Below, piece by piece: positions 51,612 to 63,420 of a stretch of DNA of 64,000 nucleotides; position 1 is the first letter of the stretch, and the number at the start of each line of letters is the position of its first letter. The translations under genes were made by a program, and so were the position numbers. Source of the DNA: Myrica gale (Eukaryota; Streptophyta; Magnoliopsida; Fagales; Myricaceae); contig OZ005620.1 of the NCBI GenBank assembly GCA_963930655.1, forward strand, positions 18,295,001 to 18,359,000. The letters are read 5' to 3'. The notes under the pieces were generated by a model. That model was not told the DNA's origin and did no database searches. It saw only the letters and a program-made list of their open reading frames with translations.

Positions 51612-53403
51612 TAATCAGCTCATTTCGCGTGGAAAGGAAAAAAAAAAAAGCCACTTCAATAAAAGGGGGGCTCGCTAGCTTGCAAAAGGGGACAAACCAT
51701 AAGGACAAAAAACTCATCTATTTGTCTTTCTCAGTATTTTTTTCACAAAGAATTAATTTGAGCTTCGAAGGCTGACCTTCAGGGCAGTCCAGCTCAATTT
51801 TCTCTCAGTTTTGCAGGTTTTTTATTGTTATCTATGCTGGGTTTTTGACTTAGTTCCCTCAGACTCCCTACCCAATAGATTTTTGTGATGACAGGTTAAA
51901 AATGACTTCATCATAATATATCAATAATTGAAATGTATACAGAAAGAAAAAAAATTAACTTTTCCATTTTGTGACAAGCCTCAATAACAAATCGGAAAAC
52001 ATTGTCCTATCCAAACAAATCCAACATAAATCTAGCATTCTCTGTTTAGGTGCACCAAACAAAAGACTGACCCCACGAACATTGCTAGATCCCCACGACT
52101 GATCTCCTCGATTGAAGCTCCTTTGCATGCAAACGCAACTCGTCAAGATCTTCACTGAGCACAAATTATCGCGGCCTAGGGTTTATACTAAAAGAGGGAA
52201 AATCTCTTCCTACTATAGGTGACTACCAAAAACGAAGTTGTTTTGGGCTATCAGGGAGGATGAGACAAACGATGTTGTTTTGAGAAGGACGACTTAATTG
52301 GCAGTTGACACGGATTACTTGAATAATGTCGTGTGGACAGGTTGCTTATGTAGAAGGGTTAACGAATGCGCGACAGGACTTTTTTTTGTCAAAATTTGGT
52401 AACTTAGGAATTGAAATTTGAATGTTTTTAATTCAATGATCAATTTGTAAAATGATGCAAAACTCAGGCACTAAAAATGATCTATTTTTTCTAAAGAACT
52501 TTTAAAATAATAACTTCCTTTGTTTCTTTATCTTGGGTGATGTTTGGATATCAAATATGTTCTAACTTTTAAAAATTTAGAAATCAAACATCAAAATTTC
52601 AAAATTTTTGTACAAATTCGAACATTTTTTTACACAAACTTCAATATATATTTTTTAATATATATATATATATATAAAGTAGAAATTGGGCTGGTGTAGC
52701 CCTCTTAATCTACACAAGCCAAGTCAATCTGGCTTTTCCAAGAGAGTGACTTCAAATAATTGTTTACACCTAAGGAGATTCGAATATGAGACCTTAGGAG
52801 GAGTAAACCCGTAGGCCCCAGATATTGACAACCTAGGTCAACCCCTTCGAGTTACTTCAATACATTTTTCATTAAAAAAAACTAGATCTTCCCTCTTATT
52901 CTTTTTTAACAAACCATAATAAAAATATTATATAATCAAATAGTCTTTAACTTTTTCACCAACTTTTTAAAAATCCCATAAAAAGTCAAACTCGGAAATT
53001 TTCTCATACAACCTCAAAATTCTTAACAATTACTTGCCAAACATCACCTAAATAAAGTTATAAACCGATTTTGTGTTGAGTTTACTTTGTTTCTTCATAT
53101 AATAAATGACACATCACTTCTAACCCTAAACTTACAGCATGTCAAAAGTATATTCAAATTATCAAAATGGTCATATTTAACTCCAAGTGTATCAAAATGC
53201 CTAAACTTTTATATATAAGCAAGTGGTAGTAACAATTTTGATATTGTAGACACTACCAGGGAACTGAAACATAAGGTATCCAAGTCTGTAGGACACTCAC
53301 GTTCTGTAGAACCAAAAATATATAATTTCTTCCCAAGTAGCTTTCCCCCTTCTTCAAATGCATCCTAACCACAAGCGGAACATTCCTATGAGAACTGATC
53401 ATT
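51612..53403. other. Intergenic DNA, no gene recognised
   Basis: An ORF at 51955-52164 (minus) has no domain. A TA microsatellite occurs near 52655-52677 and AT-rich sequence dominates 52500-53250. The missing 5' part of the PHD/RING-type gene would be expected here but is not seen. Confidence 0.4.
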
Positions 53404-54335
53404 CTAGTTAGCCCTTTTAAAGTAAAGGCAATGATAAGTTTTTGACTTACTTCTAGGTTTGAGAAATTTCACTTGAATTGGTAAACTGACTCCAATTGGT
53501 CCCACTGGTATCATTTCACTATGACACATAAGCCACAAAGCAACAATAACAAGAACATAATATGAGAGAATTAAAAAATCTAGCAAACCTCTGTTCCAAC
53601 AGGGAATGCTTCCTTACATAAATCTTCCTGCGTAAGCAAGACAACGAACAAAACATACTCAGATAACGACTTGTAACTATCAGTCATATGTGCCCCAATA
53701 CCATGCAGACATCGAAGTGTAAATGAAGATCAAGCAAGAGTGCTACCATCTAAATGATACACTTGCGATATTACTGTTTAGAAAAGCTACAATTCAAGTT
53801 TCAGTTCCAGTAAAAGTTAATAAAGGGAAAAAAAGAGCAGTGTAATAAGGCTATAGTTGAATTCATCTTTTCTATGAACCATTTGAAAACTTAATAGAGC
53901 ATAAATAATCACTCAACTAATCCCTCCGCATTGAATTGGTTAACTCAGATAAGTATTTAAACATTCTTTGAAAACTAAGTGGCATAAAACATCAGTATCC
54001 TTCCATTCAGTGATTTGGTCAGCAACTAATTGGAGAGAATGACAGAGTTTTGCATGCTCGACCTCAATAATGTTGTTAAGAACAAATAAAAGGAAACATA
54101 GAAGCATACCCTGCTCGGCCAGCATCTCGTCCACCTCCTTCTCAACCTGTTTCCCAGTAGCAGTTAACACAAATCAAATATTGACCCATAATGATCAAAA
54201 TATTGGCATGTCGTGCGCGGGGCGCACGCGACAGGCCAACGCCCCGCGCGCGGGGCCTAAAGCTGGGGTCAGGTTCTTCACCTCCAGCTGCGTAATAAGC
54301 TCGACGATCTCAGCTCTCGTCTTGCACACACTAAC
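53404..54335 (-). other. Exon-like fragments, one resembling a fibrillin (plastid lipid-associated protein)
   Basis: The piece at about 54325-54262 reads TRAEIVELITQLEVKNLTPA, close to the conserved start of the PAP/fibrillin domain. It ends at once in a GC-rich palindromic block (54209-54265). Further left, separated by GT/AG-like borders, are VEKEVDEMLAEQ (about 54150-54110), HSLQLVADQITEWKDTDVL (about 54050-53990), EDLCKEAFPVGTE (about 53628-53590) and MIPVGPIGVSLPIQVKFLKP (about 53510-53455). I cannot assign these latter pieces or show that they form one gene. They may be a real unrecognised gene, or fragments gathered by transposons. Confidence 0.4.
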
Positions 54336-54382
54336 CGGACAATTACCAGCTCAAAGGTCCTAAGAGTGTTAAAAAAATATTT

Positions 54383-54603
54383 GGGATAAATACAAAATCA
54401 GTCCTTGTGTTATAAATAAAAATCATAATATGAAAAATCATAAATTTAGTTTCTATGATTTCAGAAAGTGATAAAATCAGTCTCTGATGGAGGACCAATA
54501 ACAAACGAAAATAGAATCACAGAGATTAAATTTATGTTTTTCATATCCCGGGGACTAAATCGATTTTTGCGTACATCAGAGAGACCAAATTTATATTTAT
54601 CCC
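54383..54603. mobile_element. Mutator-like MITE with exact 9-bp target duplication
   Basis: TIRs GGGATAAATACAAAATCAG (left) and ATTTATATTTATCCC (right); inner text TAGTTTCTATGATTTCAG and inverse CACAGAGATTAAATTTATG. The 9-mer AAAATATTT flanks it identically at 54374-54382 and 54604-54612. Length 221 bp, no coding content. Confidence 0.9.
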
Positions 54604-55772
54604 AAAATATTTAATACTAAAATTTTGGAGCATTAAGTGAAATTTTTGTACAAATATACGTCTATCTTCACCATAATGTAACCATTCCTCTAAGGAAAGA
54701 AAACTCATAGCACAGCTTAGTTCTACACCTACCTAACCTTTTTTTATTTCTTCATTCATAATAATTCATATGGGGTTATCTTATCTACGTGTGTGAATCC
54801 CAACACTTTTTTTTTAATAATCCCTTTTAGCTAATCTTAAAACCAATGCCAATACTTTTAGAAGTTATAAGAACCCAACCCACATTCACTGCATCTACTC
54901 TAATCAATTCTTTTGAGGAACGTTCCTCGCAATAATACACATTGCTAGTCGATAGACCAAAGCTCGGGAGACATGAGCAAATGGGCGAAATAATTACATA
55001 TTTTCCTCTTCATTATGCAGGCACCTTTAAATCTGTCTATAAAGAGAAAGTTCTGTGAATCGGTACCCTTCTCCGAGACACAAAAGTGCATTAGACATGA
55101 TGAATCAAGCAAAAGGCCGAACGCTAGCTGTGTGCTTTTGCAGATTTGCATCAAGGATTCGGGACCCGTTTCTGGTGCACCGGCGACGGAGCTCGTCTCC
55201 AAAGAATGCAGGCCAAGAGAAAAAGGACCATCACCCTTAAGTGATGGTTACAACTTACGGCCTAAGGATAACTAAATTTGATTAATTATAAATTTTTTTA
55301 TCGATAATGTAAGTTTAATAAATATGGACAGCACGAAGCTCCTTGTCTATTATATATATTAGATTAGAAGTTGTAAACGTGAGTAGCACTAAGTAAAAAT
55401 AATAATAATAATCCTTTTAAAAATCGCATTTTTATATGAACGTTGACGACTAAAAAAGACTAGAAGAAAGAATTTTTTTTAAAAGAAAAAAAAATATCGC
55501 CGTATTATTAGATGCACTCGACGTGTCGGACGTGGTTTGTGGTTTTTTTTTTTTAAGTTTTGCCTTCGAGGAAGCTGAGGAGCCGCGTCATTTCTTCCGT
55601 TTACAGAATCGTTAGCATCATTAGATGCGTCATTCAAATCCAGTGGCTCCCCAAAAAAAACTGTTTACACGTGTCACGTCGGAAAGCAAAGCCAACGGAT
55701 ATATCTAAGATGAATTACCCAAATTAGCCTTCGTACTAAAATTATATTATATGACACGTAAATTATTTTAAG
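54604..55772. other. Intergenic DNA, no gene recognised
   Basis: Open frames around 54945-55275 on both strands overlap each other and have no known motif. A short hairpin (CCATCACCCTTAAGTGATGG) occurs at 55228-55247. The stretch 55270-55770 is AT-rich. Confidence 0.4.
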
Positions 55773-56170
55773 TGGAAAATACATTTGTCACCCATAAACT
55801 ACTATAGGTTTTACATTTTGCACTCTAAACTACCAATTTTGATACATTACATCCTCTAGGTACCAATTTTTGACATTTTACACCTTATATCAAATTTGTA
55901 TACTAAAATGACGATAATACTCTTAACTCATTTTGTATATATTAAAGATATCATTGTCAATTTATTAATTTGTTAAGGGTATTATTATCAAATAGAGGGT
56001 GCAAAATATTTAATATTAGTAGTTGGAGGATGTAATGTGTCAAAGTGGGTAGTTTATGGTATAAATTGTCTAATATTGATAGTTTGAGGGTGCAATGTCT
56101 TAAAGATAGTAGTTTAGAGTGCAATGTGTCACTAACCTGATAGTTTGTGAGTGAAAAGTATGTTTTCTCC
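55773..56170. mobile_element. TIR MITE with 10-bp target duplication
   Basis: Left end GGAAAATACATTTGTCACCC, right end AGTGAAAAGTATGTTTTCTCC. Arms repeat phrases such as AAACTACTATAGG / TAGTTTGTGAGTG and CACCTTATA / GAGGGTGCAA. The flanking 10-mer TTATTTTAAG is identical at 55763-55772 and 56171-56180, in the 9-11 bp range of Mutator-like elements. Confidence 0.85.
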
Positions 56171-57168
56171 TTATTTTAAGCTCTCTTTTTCCCCTTAATC
56201 CTATTACTTTCTAATTTTTAGATATTTTTTCTATACTTATTTCAGTGTTACGAAAAAGAATAAGACTCACTTAATAGAGGGATAAATAAATAAAACATTA
56301 AATTTGCGCTTATTTATAATGTGAAGATTCCTACTTCTTAATACCATTCAAAATTGTTCATATTTTCTTGGCAATTGATTTTATAAGATTTTTTCTCCTA
56401 CTTTTGTTTTAAGGATGTGAGAGACTGATAAACGGTGGGGGGGTCTTTTAGTAATCTTGTCTTGAGTTTTTTCTTTTTTAAACAACCTTTGTCTCTCAAG
56501 TTGCGTACAACATCTCTCTTCGTTAAAAAACAATTAACGTCGTCAACTTGTCCGGGTCTTAGTCGTTGGGTCAAAACTTCTATTAAAGCCAACGGCTGCA
56601 ATGTCGTTCATTTTCTCTCTCATCGGTGACACTCATCTGGACCAGAAAACGTCGGCGAGAAGTTCGTGCGAATTGAAACCGATGTCCAATCTCGGAGAAG
56701 TTAAAAAATACCGTCCCAATTCATCGGCGATTTATGGCTGCCCTCCTTTTCCCATTTAACCTCTCGTTCTTGGCCATTTCCCTTTGATTCTTTCCTCCGG
56801 TGAGAATCCAGTCTCTCCTTGCATTTTTCATCTTAATTTTTTTCTGAGAGATTTTGGCGCCCCGAAGTTTTCCATTACACCAGTCATGTTACTGAGACCT
56901 TGAATGATTAAAGAAGCCAGGAGTTTCAAGAATTTGTTGTCTTTGTTCTAGAATCGCTGGGATTCTAATTCCTCGGTTTGTTTAGTTTTCATTTTAAAAA
57001 TTTCTTACAAATTTGGGTTCTTCAATCGGACTTGATTGAAGAGCTACGTTGAATTTGTAAATATTGATGGATTTTTTCTTAGGTTTCAAAACCTTTTTGT
57101 AAATTTCAAGTTTTAAGCAACAAGAAACTTGTCCGAAGTTTCTTGTGGATTCTCAAGTTATCTGAGCA
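56171..57168. other. Promoter and 5' flank of the PI4K gamma gene
   Basis: No other gene is recognised. The last 400 bp are T-rich, as in plant 5' leaders, and include GTAAATTTC and GTTTTAAGCAACAAG phrases before the ATG at 57169. No TATA box could be assigned safely. Confidence 0.4.
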
Positions 57169-59342
57169 ATGTCTCTTGTTGATATTGCTCTGAGATCGAT
57201 TCGAAAAGAGTCAGTGAATCGAATCCGGGCAGGACCATGCCCTAGCGAATCGATCCTTATATATCTCACTGTCGCCGGTTCTGTGATTCCCATGCGTGTG
57301 TTGGAGTCCGATTCCATAGCGTCAGTGAAACTTAGAATTCAGACATGTAAAGGATTTGTAGTAAAGAAGCAGAAGTTAGTTTATGGAGGCAGAGAGCTGG
57401 CCCGTAACGACGATCTCATCAAGAACTATGGCGTCACTCGTGGGGACGTTCTACATCTGGTTCTGAGGCTCTCTGACCTCCTACTTATTACTGTTAGGAC
57501 CACTTGTGGGAAGGAATTGCAGTTTCAAGTTGATCGGTTTCGAAATGTTGGGTATGTCAAGCAACGTATTTGGAAGACGGAGGGAAAAGGTTTTGTTGAT
57601 CGTGAGGATCAAGAACTTTTCTGCGATGGTGAGAAGCTCGACGACCAGGTACGCGTTCTTGATATATGCAATCACGACGATTTTGTGGTTCATTTGGTGG
57701 TTCAGAAATCTGCAAAAGTTAGAGGTAAGCCTGTTGAGAAGGATTTGGAACTTTCGGTTGTGGCAGCAACTGCCACTGAAGAGAGCGATAAAACAATTGG
57801 TGACAAGCAACGGGGGGGACTGGAAGTTGTAACAAGGGAGCCACCGGTTAGAGATTTCTGGTTGGAACCGGTTGTTGTTAATCCCAAGGCCGAATTGCCG
57901 TCAATCGCTTGGGATATGATTAACTCTGTTTTTGCTGGTTTGGAGAAAGACAATCAACCAATCAGGTCCTCTGAGGGAACCGGAGGAGCCTACTTCATGC
58001 AAGATTCACTGGGTCAGGAGTATGTTTCCGTCTTTAAGCCCATTGATGAGGAGCCCATGGCTGTATACAATCCCAGAGGTCTACCTGTGTCATCGAATGG
58101 TGAAGGGTTAAAGAGGGGGACAAAGGTAGGGGAAGGAGCATTGAGGGAAGTTGCAGCTTACATACTGGATCATCCAAGGAGCGGACCTCGTGCGCTAACA
58201 GGTGAAGCACTCGGCTTCTCTGGCGTACCTCCTACCATCTTGGTTCGCTGCTTACACAAAGGATTCAATCATCCAAACGAATATAAATGCACTCCAAAGA
58301 ACGTTAAGATTGGGTCATTGCAATTGTTCATGAAGCATGATGGCAGTTGTGAGGACATTGGTCCTGGAGCTTTTCCTGTGGATGAGGTACATAGGATCAC
58401 TGTACTTGATATCAGAACGGCTAATGCAGATCGGCATTCTGGGAACATATTGTTCCGCAAAGATCAGGACGGGAAGACTGTGCTCATTCCAATTGATCAT
58501 GGCTACTGCCTGCCTGAGACTGTGAGTATCTTCTCCTTTTTCCTTTGCTGTCCTATGATTTGTAAATTGTTGTAGCATGATTAGGTTTTCGACCGGAATG
58601 TCCGGGATTTTTCGAACAAAGGTTTTCCTCTGTTTTTTTTTTTCAAACTCCTCCCATTGCATTGATAATTTTATGGTAAGCCGCAAGCGAGATCTCAGAG
58701 CATGTGAACAAAACAGCATGTTCATGTGCTAGAAACTGCTGTTCACTAGGCTTTGTATGCATAATTGAGTTTTAGGAGTTTCCTCAAAACTCAAGATGCA
58801 GGTTATTGCTGAAATCAAAAGATGCGCGACAATTAGTGATGTTCTGTATTTATGTAGTGATTGATATTACGTACCAGTGTGATTGCTGTAAAGGAATAAA
58901 TATCTTGATCCACTAAAATTGAAATAATATTGGTTTTACTTATAGAACATTTCCCTCTTTGCAGTTTGAAGATTGCACATTTGATTGGCTTTACTGGCCA
59001 CAAGTTCGCGAGCCTTACTCTCCTGACACCCTTGAGTACATAAATTCGCTTGATGCTGAGCAAGATATAGCACTTCTTAAATTTTATGGATTGGATATTT
59101 CAATTGAGTGTGCCCGCACACTACGCATATCCACCATGCTTCTGAAGAAAGGAGTGGAGAGAGGCCTCACTCCTTTTGCCATCGGGAGCATCATGTGTAG
59201 AGAAACTGTTACAAAGGAATCCGTGATAGAGGAGATTGTTCGCGAGGCCAAGGACTCCTTGCTCCCTGGCATGAGCGAGGATACATTTCTTGGAGCAATC
59301 TCCCAGATAATGGATTCTCGGCTTGACAAACTCACAAAATAA
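57169..59342 (+). CDS. PI4KG: Phosphatidylinositol 4-kinase gamma (ubiquitin-like domain kinase)
   Basis: Two exons, 57169-58521 and 58965-59342, with a GTGAGT donor and a TTTGCAG acceptor, encode 576 residues without a break. Residues about 30-100 and 104-180 form two ubiquitin-like domains (LIYLTVAGSVIPMRVLESDS; KQKLVYGGRELARNDDLI; LLITVRTTCGKELQFQVDRF). The PI3/4-kinase catalytic domain starts near residue 265 with GTGGAYFMQD, followed by VSVFKPIDEEPMA with the ATP-binding Lys. The catalytic LDIRTANADRHSGNIL is near 412-427 and IDHGYCLP near 440-447. Type II PI4K gamma proteins with two UBL domains are plant-specific; those tested act mainly as protein kinases on proteasome-related targets. 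The sequence seems closest to the gamma-3 type, an inference. A TA microsatellite lies just after the stop (about 59369-59390). Confidence 0.95.
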
Positions 59343-60388
59343 TTATCCTCTGACTCTGAGTAATAGGTATATATATATATATATATATAAGTTATATATG
59401 TATGTACTTATTGACTGACTGGTCCATTTGTGGATGTACTGTATGTCACTCCAAAAATACGGACAGCTTATTTAGTTCGTTCTATATAGGTCTAACGCTT
59501 TCATTTATCTTTTTACTTCTGTCAATTTTCACTTGGGGCTGTACTGGGAAGTTGAACAAGAGTTTAAGATTATGAATAAGATGCGTTGTTCTATGAACCC
59601 TTGATAGGAAGCTTAAAATATTTAGTACAGACTTGTCAATCTGTAATTAATCTAGATATCTACCAGGAAGGGAGCTGTTGCTTGGTCTTAGGAGCACTGA
59701 GGTAGACAAGGGGTTTCTTTTTACTGTTGTAATCCAGATTGTTCATTCGTAAGTTATCGAAAGGCAAATAGATTCTAATGCCTGGGAGCAATCAAGATTT
59801 GCAGATTGGGGTGTATACTGTACGCAGTTTCCATTTCTTGTCTTCTAATGTTATTACACTGCAGTGCTATCGACAGTTGTGTGTGTGAAGGCTGTGATTT
59901 GGGTTGTTTTGTTTGATTTACTGAAAACCCTTTTCAGATTCCTATCCTGCTCAGACTCCCCTGTATAATGATCAGGCAGGGGCACTGCTCTTCATTTTGC
60001 GTTTTGGGACCAGCTGCATGTTGGCCATAGAGAACAATAACCCAGAAGTCTTCTTCGGTACCATTTCTGCAACAGCCCATAGCAAGGGGTAAATTTCAAA
60101 TGGGCCCAATATCTCTCCTTGTGGTCTAAATCAATAGTCTTTTGGTATCATTCCTAACTAAGGTGCACATGTCAGCTCTGACACGGCATTATTGCAACTG
60201 GACCAACCCAACTCTGACACGGCATTATTTCACTCTTAGTGACTGAACTTTGTCTTGCCATTTGTCTGCAAATTATCACTTAACATTTTCCCCACTTTGA
60301 CATCAAGCTAGGACATTAATTAGCAATATAGCATGCTATTTTTCACCCGCCTAAGAGATCAGAATATAGGGAAGAAGCAGGATTACTC
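59343..60388. other. 3' flank of PI4K gamma and spacer
   Basis: It contains the TA repeat just downstream of the stop and probably the 3' untranslated region. CTGACACGGCATTATT is doubled at 60178-60193 and 60215-60230. No further gene is recognised. Confidence 0.45.
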
Positions 60389-60589
60389 TGAGGGTGTGTT
60401 TGTATTGTAAAATTTGTGTTGTTAAAATTTTATATATTGGATTTAGTGAAAAAGTGACGAGAGATAATTTTTTATATTTTTTGTAGTGAAAAGTTATGAT
60501 TTGATGAGAGAAAGAGAGGTTATATTGTAGTATTTTATTGTGAGAGGGTGTAAAATTTTGTGAAATATTAGATTACAAACGCACCCTCA
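60389..60589. mobile_element. Small MITE
   Basis: The left end TGAGGGTGTGTTTGTA is inverted at the right as TACAAACGCACCCTCA (one difference plus ambiguity). The inner text is AT-rich with AAATTTT pairs. Length 201 bp. No clear target duplication, so the superfamily is open; the GGGTGYGTTTG terminus is common in plant MITEs. Confidence 0.75.
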
Positions 60590-61364
60590 GGATGCCAAGT
60601 TCTTCCACAAAGAGGGCTTCTTTTCATGCCTTCTTCCTTGTTAGATTAATAAAAGAGAATTAAGTCCAAACCTTAAACTTATCCATACTAATCTTTCACC
60701 CCCAAAGTGTTTAGTTATCGGAGTGGACCCGCCACTTCTTCATCTTCTAAGGTGATGTTCATTTTTTTTATAAAAAAAAAAAAAAAGATGAAGAGCTGCA
60801 GGGGATTTGAATCCTCACTTCCATTTGGTGTTTGTCGAACACGAAGGAAGTGAGGAACATACCTAAGTCTTCCCTTTGAGATTCGGACAACTGCATCGGT
60901 CCGAGTAAACACCACCATTGGACAAAGCTCAAAACAAACGACAAATAAGAAGAAGCAAAGCATAAAAGTTTTTCTAAACAAAAACAAAACAAAAGTGTCA
61001 AAGTCTCACTTTCACACCTCTTTGTTGTTTGTAATTGTCCCCATAACTTCACTCCACGCCCTTGTCTACTCTCATTTCCATAATTTTTTTTTTCTTCTCG
61101 ATGACTATGAGAGCCTTTCCATTGAATTTTGAGGATATTATTTGCATACAATTATATTTTGATTTTTTTTATGTAACTGAAAACCACTTAATTGAGTAAA
61201 ATATTATAAAGAAAAGAAAATGGCAGTTATTCTCTTTAAATTTGTGAAATTACATATTAAGATGAGAAAAGAAAAATACACTTTTAACTGAAAATCATAA
61301 TTAGAAAATTGTGAGAATCTTGACAAAATCCAGAGGACTTCGGTTTCCCCTCGGACCCCAACCA
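60590..61364. other. Spacer and 5' flank of the LEA_2 gene
   Basis: ORFs on the minus strand (60715-61151) overlap each other and show no domain. AT-rich DNA gives way to a GC-richer promoter from about 61330. Confidence 0.4.
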
Positions 61365-61370
61365 TATAAA
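61365..61370 (+). promoter_or_regulatory. TATA box of the LEA_2/NHL gene
   Basis: TATAAA in ACCATATAAACCCC lies 92 bp before the ATG at 61457, a usual spacing for a plant TATA promoter with a 50-60 bp leader. The leader is C-rich (CCTCGGGCCTCATCTCTC). Confidence 0.6.
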
Positions 61371-61456
61371 CCCCAGACCGCGCCCAGACATACTTCCTCG
61401 GGCCTCATCTCTCACTGACTCGGTGACTCGCTCACAGATCCACGTATTCCAGAGCT

Positions 61457-62071
61457 ATGGACAAGCCCCAGAGACCGCCCTCGGGGCGTACCAACCTGGC
61501 CTCATGCATCGTTGCCACCATTTTCTTAATTTTCGTCGTCATCGTCGTCTTCATCGTCTATTTCACCGTCTTCAAGCCCCACGACCCCAAGATCTCTGTC
61601 AACGCCGTCCAGCTCCCCTCCTTCTCCATCTCCAACGGCACCGTCAACTTCACCTTCTCCCAGTACGTCGCCGTCAGCAACCCCAACCGGGCCACCTTCT
61701 CCCATTACGACAGCACCCTCCAGCTCCTCTACTCCGGCAGCCAGGTCGGGTTCATGTTCATCCCGGCCGGCAGGATCGACGCGGACCGCACCGAGTACAT
61801 GGCCGCAACCTTCGCCGTCCAGTCCTTCCTCTTGACGGGACCCCAGACGGTGGGCGTCGTAGGGCCCACGTACCCAGACGTTGTAGGTGCAGGTGGGGTT
61901 GGCGGTGGGGGTGGATTCCGAATCGGGCCCACCATGGAGATCGAGTCCCGGATGGAGATGGCTGGTCGGGTCCGGGTCCTACACTTCTTCACCCACCATG
62001 TGGACACCAGGTCTGGCTGCAAGGTCGTCATTGCTGTGAGTGATGGATCTGTTTTAGGCTTCCACTGCTAA
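61457..62071 (+). CDS. LEA_2 / NDR1-HIN1-like (NHL) membrane protein
   Basis: A single-exon frame of 204 residues. A short basic cytosolic N terminus (MDKPQRPPSGR) is followed by one strong membrane segment (SCIVATIFLIFVVIVVFIVY, about 15-36) and FTVFKPHDPKISVNAVQLPS. An LEA_2-type beta fold follows, with ISNGTVNFTFSQYVAVSNPN (two N-glycosylation sequons) and FSHYDSTLQLLYSGSQVGF, the usual NPN...YD...V.Y.G pattern, then FIPAGRIDADRTEYMAATFA. A Gly-rich loop (GAGGVGGGGGF) precedes a C-terminal strand with GCKVVIAVSDGSVLGF. Members sit in the plasma membrane with the domain outside, several being induced in defence or stress. The codon use is strongly GC-rich at third positions, unlike neighbouring genes. 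An overlapping frame from 61423 is a shadow with Arg/His-rich nonsense. Confidence 0.92.
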   Translation: MDKPQRPPSGRTNLASCIVATIFLIFVVIVVFIVYFTVFKPHDPKISVNAVQLPSFSISNGTVNFTFSQYVAVSNPNRATFSHYDSTLQLLYSGSQVGFMFIPAGRIDADRTEYMAATFAVQSFLLTGPQTVGVVGPTYPDVVGAGGVGGGGGFRIGPTMEIESRMEMAGRVRVLHFFTHHVDTRSGCKVVIAVSDGSVLGFHC

Positions 62072-63104
62072 TTCTTTGTTCTTTCTCTTGTAGTACAGGG
62101 CTTTCCTTTTTCTTTTATGGTTTTCTAGTTTTTGGGTATTTAATTTGTAATACTACCCACTTTCTTTGGCGGAATTGTATAAAAAAATTCATTCTCCTGA
62201 TTAAAAAAAAACTTGCTGTTCAGCTTTCACCAGTGATAGCTTCAGAATTAGGAACTTGTGGAGTTAGTTACCCTTCTTCTGTCAATTTTGAGCTTTTGGG
62301 AACAGTTTTTGGGTGTCCTACCAAGTGTTTCAAACAGAGTATGATGACTTGGTTGGTGGGAGGTGCACTGAGGAAGTAAGAAAGCTTTTGCTTTTGTGGG
62401 GATTAATTGACCTACAAGTAAGGTTTGATGGCATAAATGCCTTATTTTGTGGACTTTTAAGACTGCGGTTTGATGGGAGCTTAGCAAGAGAGCTAAATCT
62501 TTGGGTTGCCGTAGAATTTTTCCGTTTTTTATAGCTGGAAGTGATTTTACAATGAAATGGGCCACCCACGTAGGAAGAGTCAGTAAAGAGTGACTCGAAT
62601 CCCAAGGAAAGTGGGACAATGATGACACGGGGAACCTTTGTCTGTTAACTCTGCTCTTGGCCTAACAAAGGTATAAAAAACTTACCTGCCCTCTTGTACC
62701 CCCTCCAAATGTTACTGATCCGACTTCCTGAAGGTTCTCTCGCTTGCTCGCCTACTCTTGCGTGCTAGTAAAAAGGACCAATCATTGACCGCCAAATACT
62801 TAAATAGTCGAGAAACGACGTCATTTTCGTTCCTTTTTCTTTTTGTATTCCTTAAATAAAGCCGCATTTCACGCCCGTCCAAAATCCTAAAGCATAGCAT
62901 TCCACTTCCTCGGAGGCAGCAGAAAAGGTGATGAATGGGAAGCAAAAATTTTCAAAGTATTTTAGACTTCCCAAAATCGGTATGTATTAAGAGTGAGCTA
63001 AATGGGTAGTACTATCCTTTGGAGATGATGTAAAATTATCTAAGAAAAAATATAAATAAAGTTAAATGTCACAAAAATCATCTTAGAAAGTTTATATTTC
63101 TGAG
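62072..63104. other. 3' flank of the LEA_2 gene and spacer
   Basis: Minus-strand frames at 62248-62628 and 62330-62605 overlap and have no domain. No gene is recognised. Confidence 0.4.
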
Positions 63105-63420
63105 GGTTAATTGCATTGTAGGTCCCTGTGGTATCATGTTTTAACAAAATAGTCCCTGAGGTATGTGTTTCGACAAAATAGTCCCTGAGGTCACATACTC
63201 GGTTAAAAAAGAGTCATTCCGTCCCTTCGACGTCGAACCATTAACGATCGTTGCTGATGTGGCAAAAAAATGTCACGTCAGCAACCAATGAGAGAAAGGC
63301 ACGTGTAAAAAAAATATGTCAGCTTTTACACAGTAAAAATGAAACCACGTCTGCAGCCCATTAACAGCCACATAAGCCTTTAAGAAAAACAAAAAAAAAT
63401 TAAACTGGTATACTAACTAA
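63105..63420. mobile_element. One-sided MITE terminus
   Basis: It begins GGGTTAATTGCATTGTAGG and has ACAAAATAGTCCCTGAGGT twice (63145-63163 and 63174-63192 region), then CATTCCGTCCCTTCGACG and GATGTGGCAAAAAAATGTC. This is the wording of the left TIR of the window's Mutator-like MITEs. A matching right TIR was not found; instead a BTB/POZ relic begins. Confidence 0.5.

Noticed and set aside
54945-55275. Overlapping ORFs of about 85 codons on both strands
   Set aside because: Neither strand shows a recognisable domain or a partner exon; the evidence is not enough for a gene.
60715-61151. Minus-strand ORFs with hydrophobic stretches
   Set aside because: They overlap in two frames, carry long Phe runs from poly-A/T DNA and have no homologous motif.
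61423-62043. 206-codon ORF rich in Arg, His and Pro
   Set aside because: It is a shadow frame of the LEA_2 gene, whose frame has the membrane segment and domain motifs.
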